Shown: in pieces, positions 7,663 to 16,615 of the stretch
Position numbering within the stretch: position 1 is the first letter of the stretch
How the letters are laid out: each line of letters begins with the position of its first letter
Assembly: GCF_021390435.2 (NCBI RefSeq)
Contig: NZ_JAJVCN010000001.1
Location: 1,674,001 to 1,738,000, forward strand
DNA from: Kibdelosporangium philippinense
GTDB lineage: Bacteria > Actinomycetota > Actinomycetes > Mycobacteriales > Pseudonocardiaceae
Direction of reading: 5' to 3'
Length of the DNA stretch: 64,000 bases
Position numbers and translations under genes: made by a program
Notes under the pieces: generated by a model
What the model was told of the DNA's origin: nothing
The model's input: the letters and a program-made list of their open reading frames with translations, nothing else
Database searches by the model: none

Positions 7663-9378
7663 ATGCCTAAAGTTCCCGCGATGCAAGCGGTTGTCGAAGT
7701 CCTCAAGTCCGAGGGCGTGGACACCGCGTTCGGCTGCCCCGGAGCCGCGATTCTGCCGCTGTACAAGGCCCTTGAGGTGGTCGGCGGAATCGAACACCTG
7801 ATCGTGCGGCACGAAGAGGGCGCGACCCACATGGCCGACGGCTGGGCGCGCACCAACGGCAAGGTCGGCGTCGCGATCGGCACGTCCGGTCCGGCCGGTA
7901 CCAACATGATCACCGGTTTGTACACCGCGATCGCCGATTCGATCCCGATGATCTGCATCACCGGCCAGGCGGTGTCGTCCAAACTGCACCAGGAGGCCTT
8001 CCAGGCGGTCGACATCGTCGAGATCGCCAAGCCGGTGACCAAATGGGCGGTGCAGGTCAAGGAAGCCGCCCAGGCGCCGTGGATCTTCCGTGAGGCGTTC
8101 CGGATCGCGCGATCTGGCAGGCCGGGGCCGGTCCTGATCGACCTCCCGCTGGATGTGCAGAAGCAGGAGATCGAGTGGGACGGCTCGATCGACGCGCCGC
8201 TGCCGATCAGTGCCGTTGAGCCGCACGGCCCCCGGGTCGAGCGCGCGCTGGACATGTTGCTGGCCGCGGAAACTCCATTGCTGTTGGCGGGCGGTGGCGT
8301 GATCCTCGGTGAGGCGCACGAGGAACTGAAGGAACTCGCGGAGTACTTGCAGATCCCCGTGCAGGCAACGCTGATGGGCAAGGGTGCGCTGGATGAGGAT
8401 CATCCGCTGTACGCGGGGATGACTGGAATTCAGACGTCCCAACGGTATGGCAACGCGTCGTTCCTCGAGTCCGATGTGGTGCTCGCGGTCGGCGCGCGGT
8501 TCGGTGACCGGCATACCGGTGACCTGCCGACGTACCGAGGCGAGCGGAAGTTCATCCACGTGGACATCGAGCCGACCCAGATCGGCAAGGTGTTCGCGCC
8601 GGATCTGGGCATAGTGTCGGACTCGAAACTGTTCCTGCAGGCCATTTTGGACCTGGCCAAGGCACGAAACGCCGGTCGTGCCGCGGGTTTCTGGGTGGCT
8701 CGCGTGCAGGAGTTGAAGGCGACGCTGACCCGTCGCGAGGACTTCGACGTCGTGCCGGTCAAGGCGCCGAGGGTGTTCAAGGAGATCAACGAGTTCTACG
8801 GTCCGGACACGTACTTCGTGACCGCGATCGGGCTGTACCAGATCTGGTCGGGCCAGCACCAGTTGGCGCACAAGCCAAGGCACTACCAGGTCTGTGGCCA
8901 GGCCGGTCCGCTCGGTTGGGAAATCCCCGCCGCGATCGGCGTGAAGAAGGCGTTGAAGAATACCGAGCCGGACGCGGAAGTCGTTGGCATCGTTGGCGAC
9001 TACTCCTTCCAGTTCCTTGTGGAAGAGCTCGCCGTCGCCGCGCAGTACGACGTCCCGTTCGTGCTGATCATGCTGAACAACGAATACCTCGGCCTGATCA
9101 GGATGGCCGAGGACCACGGTGGATACGACATGAACTACGAAGTCGACATCCACTACGACACGGTCGGCACGGACAACATCAAGGTGATGGAGGCCTACGG
9201 CTGCTCCGGTCGTCGCGTCACGCAGCCGGGTGAGATCTCGGATGCGTTGGCGTGGGCCCGCAAGCAGGCCGAGGCCACCAGCAGGCCGGTGCTCGTCGAG
9301 ATCATGATCGAGCGTGAGGCGAACACCGCGAACGGTGTGTCCATCGCGAACGTTCGTGAGTTCGAGCCTCTGCCGTAG
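7663..9378 (+). CDS. gcl: Glyoxylate carboligase (tartronate-semialdehyde synthase)
   Basis: 571 residues, three-domain ThDP enzyme. It condenses two glyoxylate to tartronate semialdehyde and carbon dioxide. Family marks are FGCPGAAI, GTSGPAGTNMITGLY, LHQEAFQAVDIVEIAKP, GQAGPLGWEIPAA and the ThDP site GDYSFQFLVEELAV. The sequence is collinear with E. coli Gcl at the N-terminus, but residue 51 is Glu (RHEEGATH), whereas E. coli Gcl has Val51 and lacks the canonical ThDP glutamate. N31 of E. coli is also Leu here. The operon context strongly supports Gcl, though kinetics or donor choice may differ. The gene ends one base before the convergent methyltransferase-like gene. Confidence 0.9.
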   Translation: MPKVPAMQAVVEVLKSEGVDTAFGCPGAAILPLYKALEVVGGIEHLIVRHEEGATHMADGWARTNGKVGVAIGTSGPAGTNMITGLYTAIADSIPMICITGQAVSSKLHQEAFQAVDIVEIAKPVTKWAVQVKEAAQAPWIFREAFRIARSGRPGPVLIDLPLDVQKQEIEWDGSIDAPLPISAVEPHGPRVERALDMLLAAETPLLLAGGGVILGEAHEELKELAEYLQIPVQATLMGKGALDEDHPLYAGMTGIQTSQRYGNASFLESDVVLAVGARFGDRHTGDLPTYRGERKFIHVDIEPTQIGKVFAPDLGIVSDSKLFLQAILDLAKARNAGRAAGFWVARVQELKATLTRREDFDVVPVKAPRVFKEINEFYGPDTYFVTAIGLYQIWSGQHQLAHKPRHYQVCGQAGPLGWEIPAAIGVKKALKNTEPDAEVVGIVGDYSFQFLVEELAVAAQYDVPFVLIMLNNEYLGLIRMAEDHGGYDMNYEVDIHYDTVGTDNIKVMEAYGCSGRRVTQPGEISDALAWARKQAEATSRPVLVEIMIEREANTANGVSIANVREFEPLP

Positions 9379-9912
9379 TTACGCGGACTTGGGTGGCTGC
9401 CACGGTCGGATCCGGGGCAGCCACCCGGGCACGGCAGCCTTGTACACTTCGTACTGACTGCCGAAGTTACGCCGCAGCACGGGTTCCTCGTGCCAACGGA
9501 CCATCGCGTAGAACGCGGCACTGACGATGACCGCGTACAACGGCAGGATCCACTGGCCAAGGATCAGTGCCTGGCCGATGATCGTGCTCAACACCGCGAG
9601 GTACATCGGGTTGCGCACGTATCGGTAAAACCCGCCAACCACAAGCCTTTCCGGCGGTGCGATGGGTGCGGGTGTGCCGAGTCCCTCCGCGACGAACCGG
9701 ACGAACGCCGAGATGAGCACGGCGAGCGCGGCCGCGAGGAGGATCCAGCCGATCACGCGCAGCGGCAACCAGATCGGTTCAGCGTCCCATCTGGTGAGTA
9801 ACCAGGGGATGAGACCAGCGACAATGCCTGGTGCGAGAACGAAGAATCCGGCTGAACCCGCAGCGGCCACGACTCGGTTGCGCACGAGGTAATTGTGCGA
9901 CGACTGAACCAT
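9379..9912 (-). CDS. Isoprenylcysteine/phospholipid methyltransferase-like membrane protein
   Basis: 177 residues with about four membrane segments. The C-terminal half has the ICMT/PEMT signature: GGFYRYVRNPMYLAVL followed by RWHEEPVLRRNFGSQYEVYK, the cofactor-binding region of this family. The natural substrate of the bacterial members is generally unknown. It converges on gcl with no spacer and is unlikely to share its function. The start at 9912 is chosen from MVQSSHNYLVRNR before the first membrane span. Confidence 0.85.
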   Translation of the reverse strand: MVQSSHNYLVRNRVVAAAGSAGFFVLAPGIVAGLIPWLLTRWDAEPIWLPLRVIGWILLAAALAVLISAFVRFVAEGLGTPAPIAPPERLVVGGFYRYVRNPMYLAVLSTIIGQALILGQWILPLYAVIVSAAFYAMVRWHEEPVLRRNFGSQYEVYKAAVPGWLPRIRPWQPPKSA

Positions 9913-9964
9913 TCTACGATCGAGTAGATCGCCGGTTTCACCCGGATAGCCTACGATTTAACCC

Positions 9965-10315
9965 ATGCGCCTGATAGCCGACGCGACAAAGAAGTCCGGG
10001 CTCATCTGGATCACCCGTCCGGGCGAAACCCGCGCCGTCCCAACCTGGCATCACTGGCACAACAATGCGGCATACGTCCTTGTGAACTTGTCGGACGTGG
10101 ATTGCGTTACGGTGATCACGCGTGACAAGGCAACAGGTGCGCGAGCTGTGGAATGGGAGGCTCGAGTGTCCAGGGTCGCGCCGGGCACCGATGAGTGGGA
10201 CACCCTCGTGCCCGACATCCACGCCGCCCGCCTCAATTCGGCACCCATCGATGCGGAAACCCCGCTGTTCCGATTGGACCCACCAGCATCGGAAGAGCCC
10301 ACGGCGACGGTTTGA
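9965..10315 (+). CDS. Conserved actinobacterial protein, possibly PNPOx-like fold
   Basis: 116 residues beginning MRLIADATKKSGLIWI, with WEARVSRVAPGTDEW later. This resembles a small conserved actinobacterial family that I associate with split-barrel pyridoxamine 5'-phosphate oxidase-like proteins. No catalytic residue is recognisable. A TACGAT -10-like box ends only about 10 bp before the ATG, so the mRNA may have a very short leader. It is transcribed away from the methyltransferase gene at 9379-9912 and is followed by the IS110-family element. Confidence 0.6.
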   Translation: MRLIADATKKSGLIWITRPGETRAVPTWHHWHNNAAYVLVNLSDVDCVTVITRDKATGARAVEWEARVSRVAPGTDEWDTLVPDIHAARLNSAPIDAETPLFRLDPPASEEPTATV

Positions 10316-10466
10316 GGGGGCGCAGCGGCCATGCTGCACCGCAACAGCAATTCCCGAGGGGGTCCCCCTGATTTTTACGTTACCAAGGGGGTACGACAGT
10401 TTCGGGCGCGCTGACCGGCGCTTGTAGGCTCTTCCTGGGGTTTGGTCCACAAGGGGGATTCCCAAT

Positions 10467-11799
10467 GAAGTTGTCAAGTAGTTGGGAGCTGCGGTGGTGA
10501 GGGGGTCACGCTGCCGTTGCGGCGGGGGTTGCTTGGTAGGTGGTGCCGTCGCGCAGCAGTGCCCACAAGACGTTCAGCCGGCGGCGTGCCAGGGCGAGGA
10601 CGGCCTGGGTGTGTCGTTTGCCTTCGGCTCGTTTGCGGTCGTAGTAGGTCCGCGAGGCGGGGCAACAGCGGATGCTGACCATGGCGGAAAGGTAGAACAC
10701 GCGCAGCAGGCGTCTGCTGTAGCGGCGGGGGCGGTGCAGGTTGCCGTTGACCCGGCCGGAATCGCGGGGTACTGGTGCGAGTCCGGCGACGCCGGCCAGC
10801 CGGTTGGGACTGCCGAAAGCGGTCATGTCGCCGCCGGTGTAGGCGAGGAACTCGGCGGCGAGCTGGATGCCGAAGCCGGGCAGGCTGAGGATCACGTCGG
10901 CGTGTTTGTGCTGGCGAAACCGGCTCTCGATCAAGGTGTCGATCTCGCTGATCTCCTCGTCGAGAGTCATCACCCCCTTCGCCAGCCGCGCGACCATCGC
11001 GGCGGCCAGGTCTTGTCCGGTGATGGTGGTGTGTTGCGCGTTGGCGGCGTTCAGCGCGGTCTGGGCGACGGTGCTGGGGTTGCGGACTTTTCGGTTGCGC
11101 AGCCAGGTTTCCAAGCGGTTGGCACCGATTCGTCGCAATGCCGCAGGGGTTTGGTAGGCGGTCAGCAGCACCAGGGCGGCTTTGGAGGTGCTGTAGTCGA
11201 AGGCGCGTTCCAGGGCCGGGAAGTAGTCCAGCAGTTGCGCGCGCAGCCGGTTGATGGTGCGGGTGCGGTCGGCGACCAGATCGGCCCGGCGGCTGGTCAG
11301 GATCCGCAGTTCGACGCTGACCGGGTCGCCGGTGTGCACGACGTGCAGATCGTGGCGCATCCGGGCCTGGTCGGCGATCACGGCGGCGTCCTTGGCGTCG
11401 GTTTTGCCGTCTCCGCGGTACATGCCGGCCGCGTAGTGGACGGTGCGCCCGGGGATGTAAAGCAACCGCTGGTCGTGGTTGACCAGCAAGGCGATCAGCA
11501 ACGCCGCCCCGCCGGAGTTGAGATCGACCGCCCAGGTCAGCTCTCCATCCAACTCGTCTGCCAGCGCGGTGACCTCGCCGACCAACTCCAGCAGCGGAGC
11601 CTCGTCGTTGGCCACCCGCCGCGACAACAGCCGCTTGCCGGCGGCGTCGATCACCACGCAGTGGTGATGGGTCTTGCCGGCATCGATGCCTGCCCATACT
11701 CCGGGCACGAGCGTCACCTTCCTGTTCGTCAGGTTCATGGTCCCAGCAAACGACCACGCCGTCGTGTCCTTACACAGCGATTTGTTCGCGCATCCCAAT
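10467..11799 (-). mobile_element. IS110-family insertion element (ends tentative)
   Basis: The element is defined by its transposase. IS110-family elements lack classical terminal inverted repeats. The hexamer CCCAAT occurs just left of the proposed left end (10461-10466) and as the last six bases on the right (11794-11799), which could be a shared recombination core. These ends leave only about 40 and 60 bp outside the coding region. The true right end may therefore reach about 11,890, taking in a structured hairpin. Boundaries are inference. Confidence 0.6.
10506..11738 (-). CDS. IS110-family transposase (DEDD recombinase)
   Basis: 410 residues from the ATG at 11738. The N-terminal DEDD RuvC-like domain starts GVWAGIDAGKTHHHCVVID and contains GDGKTDAKDAAVIADQAR. 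The C-terminal Transposase_20 domain includes LSLPGFGIQLAAEFLAYTGG and FGSPNRLAGVAGLAPVPRDSG with the conserved serine region. The full length is present without a visible frameshift, so it is potentially active. IS110 recombinases are guided by a bridge RNA made from a non-coding end of the element. Confidence 0.93.
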   Translation of the reverse strand: MNLTNRKVTLVPGVWAGIDAGKTHHHCVVIDAAGKRLLSRRVANDEAPLLELVGEVTALADELDGELTWAVDLNSGGAALLIALLVNHDQRLLYIPGRTVHYAAGMYRGDGKTDAKDAAVIADQARMRHDLHVVHTGDPVSVELRILTSRRADLVADRTRTINRLRAQLLDYFPALERAFDYSTSKAALVLLTAYQTPAALRRIGANRLETWLRNRKVRNPSTVAQTALNAANAQHTTITGQDLAAAMVARLAKGVMTLDEEISEIDTLIESRFRQHKHADVILSLPGFGIQLAAEFLAYTGGDMTAFGSPNRLAGVAGLAPVPRDSGRVNGNLHRPRRYSRRLLRVFYLSAMVSIRCCPASRTYYDRKRAEGKRHTQAVLALARRRLNVLWALLRDGTTYQATPAATAA

Positions 11800-11817
11800 T
11801 AGCGGTCGGGTCGTCGT

Positions 11818-11885
11818 GGGGTGCTGGGCGGCCAATCCCCCTGGGCCATCCACGGCGGACGCATGGAAGCCATACCCAGCACCCC
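11818..11885. other. Long stem-loop upstream of the IS110 transposase
   Basis: GGGGTGCTGGG (11818-11828) is perfectly complementary to CCCAGCACCCC (11875-11885), with 46 nt between them. It lies 80-150 nt upstream of the transposase start, read in the transposase direction, and 60 bp upstream of the cyclophilin gene on the other strand. It could be part of the IS110 bridge RNA or a leader structure of the cyclophilin gene. The sequence alone does not decide. Confidence 0.5.
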
Positions 11886-11944
11886 TGGGTCGTCGGAACC
11901 CTACGACCAGCCCCGATCGACACAGGAAGAAGGTAAGGAGAGGC

Positions 11945-12679
11945 ATGGCTGCCCGAAAGCCGTTGATCATTGCTGCCGCGGTGTTGCTCGTGGTCGCCGC
12001 CGTGGCCATCTGGGTGCGATGGCCGTCCCCGGTCACTGGCATCGCCGTTGGGGCGCCTTCATCGGAACTGCCGGGCGCGAACTGCACGTACCGGCCGGAC
12101 CCGATCGGAACGAAAACCAAGGACGTCGGCAAACCCGACGGCTCGCGGACGCGGACCACAGGCACCGTGCCCTTGACGTTGAAGACCACCCAAGGCGACA
12201 TCGGCATCACGTTGGACCGCGCGCAGGCGCCATGCGCCGTGCAGAGCATGCTGTTCCTGGCCCAAAAGAAGTTCTACGACGACACACCATGCCACCGGCT
12301 CACGCTCAGCCCCACGCTCTCGGTGCTGCAGTGTGGCGACCCGAAAGGCGAAGGCAGGGGCGGGCCCGGGTACATGTTCGACAGCGAATACCCGGTTGGC
12401 CTGCCCCAAGCCGAGGAACAAGGCTTGTGGATCTATCCGGCTGGAACTGTGGCCATGGCCAATCGGGGCAGGGACACCAACGGCAGCCAGTTCTTCATGG
12501 TGTACGCGGACGCCACGTTGCCCCGCGAATACCCGGTGATCGGCACGTTCGACGCCACAGGCAAAGCCACCATCGAGAAGATCGCGGCGGCGGGCGTCAT
12601 CCCGTCCGATTACGGCGGCGACCAGGACGGCCAGCCGAAACTGCCCGTCACGATCACCGAGGCAATCGGCGGGAAATGA
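11945..12679 (+). CDS. Membrane-anchored cyclophilin-type peptidyl-prolyl isomerase
   Basis: 244 residues. An N-terminal anchor or signal (PLIIAAAVLLVVAAVAIWV) is followed by a linker, and a cyclophilin domain from about residue 80 (TVPLTLKTTQGDIGITLD). CHRL aligns with the active-site Arg region and NGSQFFMVYAD is the family hallmark. The core F-x-x-Q-G-G motif is replaced by LSVLQCGDP, so activity may be reduced. It would act outside the membrane on secreted proteins. The ATG has an AAGGAGAGG site. A strong hairpin terminator follows. Confidence 0.85.
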   Translation: MAARKPLIIAAAVLLVVAAVAIWVRWPSPVTGIAVGAPSSELPGANCTYRPDPIGTKTKDVGKPDGSRTRTTGTVPLTLKTTQGDIGITLDRAQAPCAVQSMLFLAQKKFYDDTPCHRLTLSPTLSVLQCGDPKGEGRGGPGYMFDSEYPVGLPQAEEQGLWIYPAGTVAMANRGRDTNGSQFFMVYADATLPREYPVIGTFDATGKATIEKIAAAGVIPSDYGGDQDGQPKLPVTITEAIGGK

Positions 12680-12682
12680 AGA

Positions 12683-12716
12683 AAGCCCGCCGGGTCTTCA
12701 AGAAGACCGGCGGGCT
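12683..12716. terminator. Bidirectional hairpin terminator
   Basis: AAGCCCGCCGGGTCTTC pairs with GAAGACCGGCGGGCTT around a 2-nt loop with one bulge. It lies between the convergent cyclophilin and YCII genes, so it can serve both. Confidence 0.85.
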
Positions 12717-12729
12717 TGGCTTCAGACGA

Positions 12730-13083
12730 TCAGGCGAAGTCCTCGTCTTCGAAGACCCGGCGGATCTCGACCTCGCCCTCCTGGAACGGGATCCGGCGGG
12801 CCCACTCGACGGCTTCCTCCGGCGAGGACACCTGGATGATCCAGTAGCCCGCGACGAGCTCCTTGGCCTCAGCGAACGGGCCGTCGATGACCTTCGACGC
12901 ACCGTTGGGCCCGTACTGCACACGGAACCCGTGGGAGCTGTCCCGCAGGCCGTTGCCGTCGAGCATGACGCCTGCCTTGACGAGTTCTTCGTTGTACTTG
13001 CCCATCGCCGCGAGCTCTTCCGGCGAGGGCATGACGCCTGCTTCGGTCTCCGGGTTGGCCTTGACGATCATCATGTAGCGCAT
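12730..13083 (-). CDS. YCII-family protein
   Basis: 117 residues from the ATG at 13083, which has an AAGGAG site. The sequence RYMMIVKANPETEAG, then GNGLRDSSHGFRV, DGPFAEAKELVAGYWIIQV and SPEEAVEWARRIPF is typical of the actinobacterial YCII-related (DGPF) proteins. These are small ferredoxin-like-fold proteins, often encoded next to ECF sigma factors, with no established reaction. No sigma factor gene is adjacent here. Confidence 0.88.
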   Translation of the reverse strand: MRYMMIVKANPETEAGVMPSPEELAAMGKYNEELVKAGVMLDGNGLRDSSHGFRVQYGPNGASKVIDGPFAEAKELVAGYWIIQVSSPEEAVEWARRIPFQEGEVEIRRVFEDEDFA

Positions 13084-13161
13084 CTGGAAGCTCCTTGTCT
13101 CGGTCTGACACTGACGCGTCGATCGAGCAGACGCCACATCGACAAGAACTTCCAAGATTTT

Positions 13162-14043
13162 TTAGACGGTGACGAGTTCCCTGGTCGGCGGGGGTGTCGG
13201 GGCCGCTGGGACGTGCTGGCGCAGGCGGCTGAGCACGACGACACCGGCGACGGTCACCACGCAGGCAGCGAGCACGCCGACATTGGCCAGGAACGAGGTC
13301 GGCAGCTGCTCGTTCAGCACGATCACGCCGATCAACGAGCCAGTGATCGGGTCGGCGACCAGCAGCGTCGCGTAACTCAGAGCGAACCGGCCGGTGCGGT
13401 ACGCGTTCTGCTGGAACATCAGTCCGAGCGCGCAGAACACGACAGCGAGCCCGATGACCCAGAAGACGGACGCGGACATGTCGTTGAGGGCCGAGCTGCC
13501 ACCAACGCGCGTGAGGGCCGCGAACACGCCGTACGCCACGCCAGAAGCGATCGCGAGGAACAGCGCGTTGACCGCGCCAGTGCTACGGCGAGCCATGACC
13601 GCGGCGCCGAGGATGATGGCGAGGGTCGTACCGCACAGCACAGCTGCGGAACCACCGTCGAGGGTTGGCCGCGCGGACTCGTGCGGGAGCAGCAACAGCA
13701 GGCTGACCAGCCCGGCGCTCACCGCGAACGTTCCGAACATCTCTGCGGCACGCACGCGCCTGCGGTCAATGGCCGCCGCGATCAGGACCGCGATCGGCAA
13801 GCCGCTCATCCCGAGCGGCTGCACGATGGTCAGCGGGCCGTTGGACAGCGCGATGATGTGCATGACCGCGCCGCCGAGCGTGGTCGCCGAACCGAGCACC
13901 CACTTCGGCCTGCGCACGAGCTGACCGAGCAGCTGCAGGAACCCGAGGCTTTTGCAGCAGTGCGTGGCCGCGTTCTGCTGCAAAGCAGCACCCAGTGCGA
14001 CGAGCGGGGCTCCGGCTACGGCCGCCACGAGCCAGAACGTCAC
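13162..14043 (-). CDS. DMT-superfamily (EamA/NIPA-like) membrane transporter
   Basis: 293 residues with nine to ten predicted membrane helices arranged as two related halves. Examples are FWLVAAVAGAPLVALGAAL, GPLTIVQPLGMSGLPIAVLI and PITGSLIGVIVLNEQLP, the last being the usual DMT signature near the end. The basic N-terminal loop (CCKSLGFLQLLGQLVRRPKWVLG) fits DMT proteins related to magnesium-type NIPA transporters. The substrate is unknown. It lies divergently upstream of the nuo operon and has no evident functional link with it. Confidence 0.8.
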   Translation of the reverse strand: MTFWLVAAVAGAPLVALGAALQQNAATHCCKSLGFLQLLGQLVRRPKWVLGSATTLGGAVMHIIALSNGPLTIVQPLGMSGLPIAVLIAAAIDRRRVRAAEMFGTFAVSAGLVSLLLLLPHESARPTLDGGSAAVLCGTTLAIILGAAVMARRSTGAVNALFLAIASGVAYGVFAALTRVGGSSALNDMSASVFWVIGLAVVFCALGLMFQQNAYRTGRFALSYATLLVADPITGSLIGVIVLNEQLPTSFLANVGVLAACVVTVAGVVVLSRLRQHVPAAPTPPPTRELVTV

Positions 14044-14257
14044 CGTGCGAACTCCAAAAGCGTGACGCGGCGCGAAGCCATAACTAGAGATCGAGTCGAG
14101 ATCGAATCGAAATGCACTTGCGCACCCTAATGGGTGACCCCTAAGGGGCGTGTGAGGTGGTCCCCTAACCCCCGCTCACCAGTAATAAGGCCTATGTCAA
14201 TCCGACATATCCGGCTTGCGGGCTTCCGGTGGACGAAAGGCGATCAATCGACCAAGA

Positions 14258-14273
14258 TGTGATCTAACGCACA
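14258..14273. promoter_or_regulatory. Rex-like operator candidate upstream of nuoA
   Basis: TGTGATCTAACGCACA has the TGTG-N8-CACA frame of the actinobacterial Rex operator, which senses NADH/NAD+ and is known to control nuo genes in Streptomyces. The inner part is only weakly symmetric. It lies 30 bp before the nuoA start, where bound repressor would block transcription. A second inverted repeat (TATGTC/GACATA) lies further upstream at about 14193-14209. Assignment to Rex is inference. Confidence 0.4.
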
Positions 14274-14302
14274 GTGCGGCAGGCCCTCCCGGAGGTGACC
14301 AC

Positions 14303-14674
14303 GTGCACGGCTATTTCGGAGCATACGGATTGGTCGCGTTGCTCCTGGTAGTCGGCGCTGTGTTCGTAACAGTGGCGTTGACAGCGAACCGCGTTTTGCG
14401 GCCCGAGCGGCCGACGCCCCAGAAACTGCTGACGTACGAATGCGGTGTCGACCCCGTCGGCGGCGGTTGGGCGCAGTCGTACGTGCGCTACTACGTCTTC
14501 ACGTTCCTCTACGTGGTGTTCGCCGTCGACGCCGTCTTCTTGTTCCCGTGGGCGACCGTTTTCGCCGCTCCTGGCTTCGGTGCCGCCACGCTCGTCGAGA
14601 TGTTCGTGTTCCTCGGCTTCCTGGCCGTCGGAATCCTGTACGCCTGGCGCAAGGGGGTCCTGTCATGGGCGTGA
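14303..14674 (+). CDS. nuoA: NADH-quinone oxidoreductase subunit A
   Basis: 123 residues, three membrane helices. [19 protein letters not shown] is the conserved loop and [13 protein letters not shown] the second helix with its buried acidic residue. It is a small membrane subunit at the junction of the arms of complex I. The GTG at 14303 has GGAGGTG upstream. The 3' end overlaps nuoB by 10 bp, showing translational coupling. First gene of nuoA-B-C-H-I-J-K-L-M-N. Confidence 0.95.
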   Translation: MHGYFGAYGLVALLLVVGAVFVTVALTANRVLRPERPTPQKLLTYECGVDPVGGGWAQSYVRYYVFTFLYVVFAVDAVFLFPWATVFAAPGFGAATLVEMFVFLGFLAVGILYAWRKGVLSWA

Positions 14675-15183
14675 TCGATCTCGGAATGATCAACCAGGTT
14701 CCGAAGCCGATGCGGTTCATCCTCAACTGGGGCCGCCGGTATTCGCTGTGGGTGTTCAGCTTCGGGCTGGCGTGCTGCGCGATCGAATTCATCGCTACCT
14801 CGATGAGCAGGCACGACTTCATCCGGCTCGGCGTGATCCCGTTCGCGCCAAGCCCGCGCCAGGCCGATCTGATGGTCGTGTCCGGCACGGTCACCGACAA
14901 GATGGCGCCCGCGGTCCAGCGGCTCTACGAACAGATGCCCGAGCCCAAATACGTGATCTCGTTCGGCGCCTGCTCGAACTGCGGCGGGCCGTACTGGGAT
15001 TCCTACTGCGTCACGAAAGGCGTCGATCAGCTCATCCCGGTCGACGTCTACGTCCCCGGCTGCCCGCCGCGTCCGGAAGCGCTGCTGCACGGGATCATGA
15101 AACTACAGGCGAAAATCGGCGACGAGCAGTGGACCGAGCGCGGATCGCCCCAATATCCCACCTTTGAGCGGGTGGCCGAATGA
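14665..15183 (+). CDS. nuoB: NADH-quinone oxidoreductase subunit B
   Basis: 172 residues. It holds the terminal [4Fe-4S] cluster N2, with ligands visible as the tandem cysteines in LACCAIEF, then GACSNCGG and [12 protein letters not shown]. It passes electrons from the peripheral arm to quinone at the interface with NuoD. The ATG lies inside the end of nuoA, and the stop overlaps the nuoC start (ATGA). Confidence 0.96.
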   Translation: MGVIDLGMINQVPKPMRFILNWGRRYSLWVFSFGLACCAIEFIATSMSRHDFIRLGVIPFAPSPRQADLMVVSGTVTDKMAPAVQRLYEQMPEPKYVISFGACSNCGGPYWDSYCVTKGVDQLIPVDVYVPGCPPRPEALLHGIMKLQAKIGDEQWTERGSPQYPTFERVAE

Positions 15184-15659
15184 ACGAGGACGTCGCCCCG
15201 GAGGAATGGATAGCCGCGCTCACCAGAGCGCGGGACGCCAGGCACTGTGACTTCTTCGATTTCCTGACGGCCGTCGACGAGCTGGCCGACGGCATCCGGA
15301 TCGTCGCGCACGTCTTCTCGACGAGCACCAAAGAGCATGCGAAGATCCGGACCCTGTTGCCGCCGGACGCGCTGACCCTGCCGACCGCCACAACTGTCTA
15401 CAAGGGAGCGAACTGGCACGAGCGGGAAACCTGCGAGATGTTCGGCGTGCACTTCGAAGGACATCCGAACCTGATCCCGTTGCTGCTGCCGGACGGCTTC
15501 GAAGGCCACCCGTTGCGCAAGGACTTCGTACTGGCAAGCCGGGTCGCCAAGCAGTGGCCGGGTGAGGTCGACCCGGGTCAGTCCCTTACCGAGCTGAAGA
15601 AGCCGAAGCGGCGGCGCAACCTGCCGCCTGGCGTGCCTGAGAACTGGGTGCGGCCATGA
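15180..15659 (+). CDS. nuoC: NADH-quinone oxidoreductase subunit C
   Basis: 159 residues of the 30-kDa subunit family. The hallmarks [23 protein letters not shown] and [13 protein letters not shown] are intact. The N-terminal region is shorter than in many NuoC proteins. It is a separate subunit, not fused to NuoD, and nuoD is missing from its usual place directly after nuoC. The gene overlaps nuoB and nuoH by 4 bp each. Confidence 0.94.
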   Translation: MNEDVAPEEWIAALTRARDARHCDFFDFLTAVDELADGIRIVAHVFSTSTKEHAKIRTLLPPDALTLPTATTVYKGANWHERETCEMFGVHFEGHPNLIPLLLPDGFEGHPLRKDFVLASRVAKQWPGEVDPGQSLTELKKPKRRRNLPPGVPENWVRP

Positions 15660-16615
15660 CATTACTGGAGATCGTGCTGCGGCTGGCATTGGTGGTTGCG
15701 GCCTTCCTGCTGCTGCCGCTACTGGTGGGCCAGCTCGAGCACAAAGCCATGGCGCACATGCAAGCCAGGCTCGGACCGATGCACGCGGGCGGATTTCACG
15801 GCTGGGCGCAACTGATCGCGGACGGCGTGAAGTTCGTCCAAAAAGAACACGTCGTGCCGACACAGGCTGACAGAACAGTGTTCTCGCTGGCGCCCGCTGT
15901 TGCTTTGATTCCCTACCTGGTTGTTCTGGTCGTCATTCCGGTCGGGCCGGGCTTGGTCGCGCTCAACCTCGACATCGGCTTGTTCTTCGTGCTCGCCGTG
16001 ATGAGTGTGAGCGTGCTCGGGTCGGTGATGGCCGGCTGGTCGAGCGGCAACAAGTACGCGCTGCTCGGCGGACTGCGCAGCGCCGCACAGCTGATGGCGT
16101 ACGAGTTGCCGCTTGTCCTTGCGGCGTCGTCGATCGCGATGGCCGCGGGCACGCTTTCGTTGTCCGGCATTGTCGAGGCGTGGTCGCCGTGGTGGCTTGC
16201 CTGGCAGGCACCGGCTTTGCTGATCTTCTTCGTCGCCGGGCTGGCCGAGTTGCATCGGCCGCCGTTCGACATGCCGGTCGCCGACTCGGAGATCGTGCTC
16301 GGTCCGTACACCGAATACACGGGCCTGCGGTTCGCGCTGTTCCTGCTCGCCGAATACGCCGGGATCGTCGTGCTCTGCGCGTTGACCACGGTGTTGTTCC
16401 TCGGCGGCTGGCGCGGGCCGTTCGGCAACGATGAACTGGGCCCGATCTGGTTCCTGATCAAGCTGTTCATCCTGGCCTTCGTGGTGATCTGGCTTCGGGT
16501 CAGCAACCCGAGGCTGCGGGCCGACCAGTTGCAGAAGCTGGCGTGGCAGGTGCTCGTCCCGCTGAGCCTCGCCCAGCTCGCCCTGACCGGTGTGGTGAAG
16601 GTGGCGATCTCATGA
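15656..16615 (+). CDS. nuoH: NADH-quinone oxidoreductase subunit H
   Basis: 319 residues with eight membrane helices. It forms the quinone-binding cavity with NuoB and Nuo[21 protein letters not shown], the [15 protein letters not shown] loop with its acidic residues and [12 protein letters not shown] are diagnostic. It is co-translated with nuoC and nuoI through ATGA overlaps. nuoG, which precedes nuoH in full operons, is absent. Confidence 0.96.
   Translation: MTLLEIVLRLALVVAAFLLLPLLVGQLEHKAMAHMQARLGPMHAGGFHGWAQLIADGVKFVQKEHVVPTQADRTVFSLAPAVALIPYLVVLVVIPVGPGLVALNLDIGLFFVLAVMSVSVLGSVMAGWSSGNKYALLGGLRSAAQLMAYELPLVLAASSIAMAAGTLSLSGIVEAWSPWWLAWQAPALLIFFVAGLAELHRPPFDMPVADSEIVLGPYTEYTGLRFALFLLAEYAGIVVLCALTTVLFLGGWRGPFGNDELGPIWFLIKLFILAFVVIWLRVSNPRLRADQLQKLAWQVLVPLSLAQLALTGVVKVAIS

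Noticed and set aside
10482..11936. Plus-strand open frame across the IS110 element
   Set aside because: It is antisense to the transposase, which has clear DEDD and Transposase_20 motifs; no motif is seen in the opposite frame.
11821..14130. Long plus-strand open frame of about 770 codons
   Set aside because: It runs antisense through the YCII and DMT genes and out of frame through the cyclophilin. Composition is Arg/His-rich, as expected from GC-rich shadow frames, with no domain.
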